64,000 bases of DNA, taken from positions 123,162 to 187,161 of the forward strand of contig JADKIZ010000008.1 in assembly GCA_016722445.1 (NCBI GenBank), given 5' to 3'. Under the pieces are notes generated by a model. It had not been told where the DNA came from. It saw only the letters and a list, made by a program, of their open reading frames with translations, and ran no database searches. The translations under genes were made by a program, and so were the position numbers. Positions 58,914-64,000 of this stretch are shown here, in pieces; position 1 is the first letter of the stretch, and every line of letters starts with the position of its first letter. This stretch comes from Flavobacteriales bacterium. Lineage in GTDB: Bacteria > Bacteroidota > Bacteroidia > Flavobacteriales_D > Sanyastnellaceae.

Positions 58914-60033
58914 TTCTGAGGTTTTCTCATCAGGTTTGTAACGTACAAACCAAGGTTAAGCAAATAAAGGTGAAGTTCCAGAGGCAAGGCTAACCAGACA
59001 ATGTCGCGGCTTTGACCGAGTCGCACTGAAATCCTGTGCAAAGTAGTCAATTGAATGACGTATCTTAGAAAAACTAAACCACTTACTAACAACATCCATG
59101 TTTGGAAAATCATCGCACCGGTAAATCCTGCAAGCATGAAGAAAAATGAAAGTGGCCAAAGCGCCAACATTCTTTTGTGCGATGGTTTGTACTATGGATG
59201 GTTGTGAAAATGTCTACGTTTTGATTGAACCAATCCGTCCAGGTTTTTTTTGGTTCTGAAATCGTTTGTGATTCTGGTTTTGAAACCATCAGGATATTGG
59301 CAGATGTAGCCACCTGATTGACGAATAAATCATCATCACCACTTGCAATACTATAGTGACTTTTAAAACCACCTACTTTAAAGAACAGTTCCTTATCATA
59401 TGCCATGTTTCTGCCTACACCCATATAAGGTCTTCCTGCATTGGCGAATCCGAGATAGTGTGAGGCGATCATCAACGTATCGAAGCGAATGATTCTATTG
59501 AGCCAACCCGGATATTTTTGATAAGGAGAAAAACCGATGACCAATTTGCGGTGGTCACTCATACCATTGGTCATGGATGAAATCCAATCCTGACTCACCG
59601 GTACACAATCCGCATCAGTAAGCAAAATGATGTCATTTTTTGCCGCTTTGATACCAAGGGTGAGGGCGAATTTCTTACCCATCATGTTTTGCTTTTCTTC
59701 ATCGAGGTTCACTATCCTGATTTTCGGATAACGCACCTGAAGCGCTTTGAGAATGGCTTCTGTATCATCCCAACTGCTGTCATTCACAATGATGACTTCA
59801 AAATCAGGATGGTTTTGATCCATGATTACAGGAATGTGTTCCATGAGGTTTTTTTCCTCATTGCGGGCACAAATCACCACGGATACAGCGTGTTTTTGTT
59901 GCTGAGCAGTTTTAGTTTGTTGCGGTGCTTTGAGGAAAAAGCCCAACAGGTAATAGACCTGAATGACCCAGGCTATGAAACATACGGCAACAAAACTTAC
60001 TCCTATAGGATGTTCAAGTATAAAGTCAGTCAT
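58904..60033 (-). CDS. Family 2 glycosyltransferase, membrane type (frameshifted near the end)
   Basis: About 375 residues after repair. An N-terminal helix (IGVSFVAVCFIAWVIQVYYLL) precedes a GT-A domain: VSVVICARNEEKNLMEHIP, DFEVIIVNDSSWDDT, ILLTDADCVP (DxD motif) and GVGRNMAYDKELFFKVGGF. ASGDDDLFVNQVA gives the ED/DD acidic motif. Near 59150-59215 the frame changes at least twice (WFNQKRRHF, TTIHS, YKPSHKRM fragments) before two C-terminal helices (ALWPLSFFFMLAGFTGAM). It starts at MTDFILEHPIG, and the upstream 28 residues are not coding. The nucleotide sugar and acceptor are unknown; the operon with rpoE and rsmG is fixed in many Bacteroidota. Confidence 0.85.
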
Positions 60034-60105
60034 ATAAAAAAGCCAGGTTCTGAGAACCAAGAAAGGCGGCGTCGAAATTATTCCAGTGCATGTGAGGTCA
60101 AAAGA

Positions 60106-60131
60106 AAAAGGCCGCACATGGCGGCCTTTTT
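60106..60131 (-). terminator. Terminator behind the protease gene
   Basis: A perfect 10-bp stem AAAAGGCCGC/GCGGCCTTTT with an ACATG loop; the minus-strand run of T follows. It lies about 20 bp beyond the protease stop. Confidence 0.85.
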
Positions 60132-60149
60132 ATAAACAAGTGGTGTTTA

Positions 60150-62391
60150 TCAATGACGAACAACAATTCTGGTCGATCCCTGCTGACTTCCGGAGGTTGT
60201 CAACACCTGATAAATGCCATCAGGTAAATGAGAAGTGTTCATTGTTGTGGTTTTCGCGTTTGGTTTATCACTATGAACCAGTCTGCCCGAAGCGTCGTAA
60301 ACTGTAATTCCAGTCATCAATTCTGACGTGCTGATTGAAAAAACATCTGAAGCTGGGTTTGGGAATACAACCGGATTCATTCCGTTCTGTTCGATAATGT
60401 TTGTCCCACTGAAACAAAAATCCGTTGATTCGGAATTTCCGTAATCGCCACCTTCAGCGAGGATGGTCCCAACACCGGATGTGAGTGTATAAGAGCCTTC
60501 TCCATAAAAGCAACAGATGCCATCACCTTGAGAATCCATCATGGTGAGGGTGTAGCAGCCATTTGGAAGGCAAGCATCAATGGTTACAGTTGCTCCATCG
60601 GCCTGGTCTGCATATGTGCCGCCGCTGTAAAGAACATTTCCGTTGGTATTGGTGATTTCCCAGGAAACTTCCTGAGGATAGTTGTCCAATACAATTTCGA
60701 GGGTAATGTTATTAGAAGTACCTGAAGATGCTGTGAAATTGAATACCACTTGGTTGTTTGTTCCATTCTCATCTGTACCGCCTGAAGGGTTTGTAATCCA
60801 AACAGTAAGTGTATTTGCACCATTGGCCGCTGTCATCGTTGGAAGCGCGACTTCTTCGCTTTCATTCTGAAGAAGTGAACCTGTCCAGTTGATGGTTTGT
60901 GTAGCACCGCTATTCAATTGATAATTGATCGTACAAGAAGTCAATGTTTGTGAGCCGTGGTTCATCAAAGTGAAAGTTGGATTGATGATATTGGTACACG
61001 AACTAGTCGGAACATTGTTGATGGAAGAAGCCACAGGATCAATGTTCAATGTAACAAATCCTTCTGGATATCCATCAAGAACAAGGAGTCCGGTATTTCC
61101 CGGATCTAGCCAGTCCATCAAACGGGCGTTGGCGTTGTTGCTGTTGTCCCAGCTCACACCGAAACGGCCGTAAAAGTCGTATTGACCATTTCCATTTGAA
61201 CCGTTGCAAGCACTGGCACCACCGAATAGTTGACCGATGATTCTGTGATCCTGATTGAAAAGCGGTGATCCGCTGGATCCAGGTTCTGTCACACCAAGTT
61301 CCCAATCGTCGATCCACCAAACCTGAGCACCGTTTCCGATATCATGATAAGGTGCATCATTTTCGAAAGATATTTTTTTGATGTCACCACTTGGGTGATG
61401 GATACACACAGCAGAAGAAACAGCAGCTTCACTGTCTGTAGCATCCCAACCTGCATATTGTACATCGAATGAAGCCGGTGGAGTAGAGTCTAGCAGAAGA
61501 AGAGCGAAATCACTCGCACTATTGTTGGCTACCAGTGAAGCACCTGAGATCGATTGTGATGTAGGTCCGGTAGATCCCGAACAGGCTGAAGATTCATGGT
61601 TGAAGTAAAAAATCCAGTTGCCCACATTAGCACCTTGCGTGCAGTGATTTGCTGTGAGGAAATAAGGAGTGCCATCATTGTTGGTGTTGTTCACCAAAGA
61701 ACCGGTACAGAATCCAAAACCACCTTCAACAATGATCGCAACAGATTTTTTCTCCACTTGCCAATCAGCGCCTTCAGGGCAATTGACATTCACCTCGCAT
61801 GCTCCACCAGAACCGAAAGGACCACGTTGTTGATTTCCTTCATCCACGAAAAGTGATTTGAGGAATGATCTGTAACCATGTACAATTTGGCCAATGGTGA
61901 TTTCACCCAAATCCTGTGCATTGGATGGAATTGAATATTCAACGATGATTTTATCACCATGAATCAGACTGGTGGCGAGAATTCCACTTTCGTGATTATT
62001 TCTATGGTCAAGTTTTCCGATATATTCTTTGCGATCGGCAGACCAGATAAAAAGTTCACCGCCTTTCGGAATGCGGAAAGCGTCGAAACGCAAGCTCATG
62101 TTCAAAGCCCCTGGCGAGGATATCGCCAATTGCCATGTTTTCACGCCATTTGTTTCAATCCACTGACCAGAATTGAGCGTGCTCAGTTGAACTTCATATT
62201 CAACACCGAATCTGTAAGGAACATCCTTATGCTGATCGGTGATGGCATCTTCCAGAGCCAGCCTGTCATAGTCGGGAGTTTCTGTCCGGTAAACCGGAAT
62301 TGAGTTTTCGGTCACCTTGTTATCCCAGTTTTTGAGCAGTAATTGAACATGCCATCACGCCGGAGATGAATGCAAGTAGAATTTTTTTCAT
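60150..62391 (-). CDS. T9SS-exported trypsin-like protease, lysyl-endopeptidase type (one frameshift)
   Basis: About 746 residues after repair. The start is the ATG at 62391 (MKKILLAFISGVMACSITAQ), whose frame meets TAA after KLG. Removing one A in the AAAAA run near 62325-62330 gives QNWDNKVTENSIPVYR and the long downstream frame. Numbered from MTENSIP, the S1-type triad is His224 (YFLTANHC), Asp269 (SASDFALLLLD) and Ser348 (EPGSSGSPLF); ACNGSNGNGQYDFYGRFGVSW is close to the Achromobacter protease I/lysyl endopeptidase family. A long propeptide-like region (~1-165) precedes it. C-terminal to the protease are a CARDB-like segment, a GDG module (CLPNGCYTLTMMDSQGDG) and a type A sorting domain (PVVFPNPASDVFSI). 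Probably a cell-surface or secreted Lys-specific protease. Confidence 0.88.
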
Positions 62392-62585
62392 GTTTGAAAA
62401 TGAGTGCAGGTATGAACGGATTGGTTGAACTTCCGTTTTTCGAACAACAATGCAAAAATGCAATTTGAACGCTATAAATACACCTGAAGTTCAGAAAATC
62501 TTGGGTGAACTTGAATTCTTCGGGGAATCATTTGAGGATTTCAAGCCTGAGATCGGGAAAAGGATGAATCAAACAGATCACAATA

Positions 62586-63089
62586 TCAATACTGGTAACG
62601 CTTGGATTTGTCTCTGTCGCCGTTGATGATCAGTACCACAACATTGCCGTTTTCGTATCGACAAGCACTGAGATCGAAGGCCAGTTTTTGAGTAATCAAT
62701 GCACGACAATTGTCATCGTGATTTTCATGTTCTAGATATAGATTCAACTGTGGCGGCATACTCTTCATCCACATCATATTGGTGGTCATGGTAAAATCAT
62801 GCTCCTGACATCCTCCGCCATATTGAACTTCAAGCACCAACATATCGCCCTTGATCTCTGAGGATAGAATTTCAAAAGGATCTGTGCTTCCCGGCCATGC
62901 ATATTCAGAATTGATTTGGATCGGAAGGAGTTTTATTTCATTGGGATCTTTCACCGCGGCGGCCGGTTGAGCGTTTTCAGGAGTGGGTTTTGGAGTATCT
63001 ACCGCCACTTCCTTTTTCTTTTTACAAGCGGAAAATGTCAATCCAATAACAATCGAAATGAGTGTCAGAATCACTAAATAAATTCTCAT
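62586..63089 (-). CDS. Lipoprotein of unknown function
   Basis: A 167-residue lipoprotein. MRIYLVILTLISIVIGLTFSAC is a signal peptide ending in the lipobox FSAC; the next residues are KKKKE. A Pro/Ala-rich linker follows. The domain (~residues 55-165) has PFEILSSEIKGDMLVLEVQYGGGC, QEHDFTMTTNMMWMKSMPPQ and NLYLEHENHDDNCRALITQ, a pattern seen in Bacteroidota lipoproteins of the NigD-like/'DUF' class that are mostly unannotated. The His/Cys/Asp content (GGCQEHDF, HENHDDNC) could allow metal binding. It lies between two T9SS genes on the same strand. Confidence 0.75.
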   Translation of the reverse strand: MRIYLVILTLISIVIGLTFSACKKKKEVAVDTPKPTPENAQPAAAVKDPNEIKLLPIQINSEYAWPGSTDPFEILSSEIKGDMLVLEVQYGGGCQEHDFTMTTNMMWMKSMPPQLNLYLEHENHDDNCRALITQKLAFDLSACRYENGNVVVLIINGDRDKSKRYQY

Positions 63090-63137
63090 GATGATGGTTT
63101 TACATGGCAAGAATAAGAACTATGCCACGAAGTGATG

Positions 63138-64000
63138 TCATTGAATCACAAGTTCTTTCGAAATAATTCGACCTTCAGAAAGGAAACTCACGAAATATTG
63201 TCCAGCCGGCAAGCCTGTGGTCTCCAAATACATGGTGTTACCGTACATGGTCATTTTACGAATGATCTGGCCATTCGAATTGCAAAGGGTGAATTCCGAA
63301 TTTACATCCTGTTGATCACAAATGATCCAGATACCAGACTGATGACAGGATTGGGAAAAAGCGAAAAGTCAGTGGCTTGATTCGGCCATTCCGATAACAA
63401 CGTTGATTTGATCTGCCAACATACTGCATCCAGAAGCAAACAATAGTTCAGCTGAATAAGCTCCGCTTTCCTGAGCAATCCATTCCGGAAAATTGGAATC
63501 AGGGAGAGGTGTGTTATCCAAAAGCCATTCATAACTGACGGCTACTTCCGAAAGTGAGAGTGTTCCGTTGTCATTGACGATAATCACATCCGAAGGACCA
63601 AAGGGGATGAAGAGGTCGATGTTTTGCTCCAATAAGCCACACGAATTCATGGCCGCCGCCGTATAATTTCCATTGTTCGTAGTGGTGAAAACATCGCCCA
63701 TTTGAAGAAACACATCGCCATTGAACCATTCCACGTCTGTATTTGACAATGCGGTAAGACTTACTTCATTGCAAACTGAAATATCGGGGCTGCTCAATTC
63801 TAATGTTGGAAACACTTCAGCGGTTACATGCAACAAACCGGTTACCGTGCACGCTTCGTTAGAAATCACGATGGCAAGTTCATGTTGTCCTGCCGTCATT
63901 GCGAAAGGAAGCAAACTATCATTTTCGGAAATCGGTGTACCATCAAGCACCCACAAAAAATTATCATATTCCTGCAAACTTCGGGAACAAACATCCTCCG
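63138..64000 (-). CDS. T9SS protein C-terminal part (5' partial, frameshifted)
   Basis: Only the C-terminal ~285 codons are inside the window; the 5' end is beyond the right edge. The visible portion contains Ig-like 'HYR/PKD-like' modules with paired Cys (CTVTGLLHVTAEVFPTLEL, GNYTAAAMNSCGLLEQNI, GAYSAELLFASGCSMLADQ). Frames break near 63370 (VVIGM, then NQATDFSLFPNPVIS) and near 63310-63330 (VISLVSG, then IICDQQDVNSEFTL). The end (FSLFPNPV ... GLPAGQYFVSFLSEGRIISKELVIQ) is a type A sorting domain. The protein type cannot be judged without its N-terminus. Confidence 0.7.

Overview
The window is a stretch of a Bacteroidota chromosome, most like Flavobacteriales or a related class; I cannot place it more narrowly. 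The evidence is the number of proteins ending in type IX secretion (T9SS) sorting domains, a PorP/SprF gene next to a gliding-motility C-terminal-domain protein, an S46 dipeptidyl-peptidase, a long Bacteroidota-type NusB and Lgt, DUF1573/YajC/DUF4920 genes, and TAnnTTTG-like promoter elements with few Shine-Dalgarno sequences. No rRNA, tRNA, CRISPR array or prophage was seen.

Layout. 1-7.1 kb: a DJ-1/PfpI-NTF2 fusion (cut by the left edge), a T9SS choice-of-anchor protein, a TolB-like lipoprotein and a DPP11-like peptidase. 7.1-13.1 kb: a small membrane protein, an MntA/HepT-type pair with eroded active-site motifs, pterin dehydratase, leucine dehydrogenase, nusB-miaA, a 240-bp imperfect palindrome and a DUF433/DUF5615 toxin-antitoxin pair. 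13.2-18.5 kb: a cytochrome c maturation operon ccmB-ccmC-ccmD-ccmE-ccmF, followed by pdxH. 19.4-35.3 kb: large secreted proteins, including one of about 2,880 codons (20677-29317), an SGNH hydrolase and an OmpA/TPR/PD40 protein. 35.4-38.2 kb: an EGF-like lipoprotein and two blocks of palindromic and 65-bp tandem repeats around a GIY-YIG nuclease. 38.2-44.5 kb: response regulator, DUF4920 lipoprotein, HYR protein, yajC, DUF1573, pRiA4b ORF-3 protein, lgt, thioredoxin. 44.5-57.4 kb: T9SS cargo, a methyltransferase, and a PorP/SprF plus SprB-like cassette. 57.6-64 kb: a GT2 glycosyltransferase-rpoE-rsmG operon, a lysyl-endopeptidase-like protease, a lipoprotein and a T9SS protein cut by the right edge.

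How the genes work together. The dominant theme is export to the cell surface: at least eight cargo proteins carry type A sorting domains (YPNP-like motif), and one carries the gliding-motility type B domain beside its likely PorP/SprF partner. The T9SS motor genes themselves are not in the window. Housekeeping genes are interspersed.

Sequence quality. About twenty single-base frameshifts interrupt otherwise intact genes, including nusB, lgt (a TGA at a conserved Trp), ccmC, ccmF and the OmpA gene. Several lie in homopolymers, and one tandem-repeat copy near 23.0 kb is garbled. I read most of these as consensus errors, and I annotate the reconstructed genes across them.
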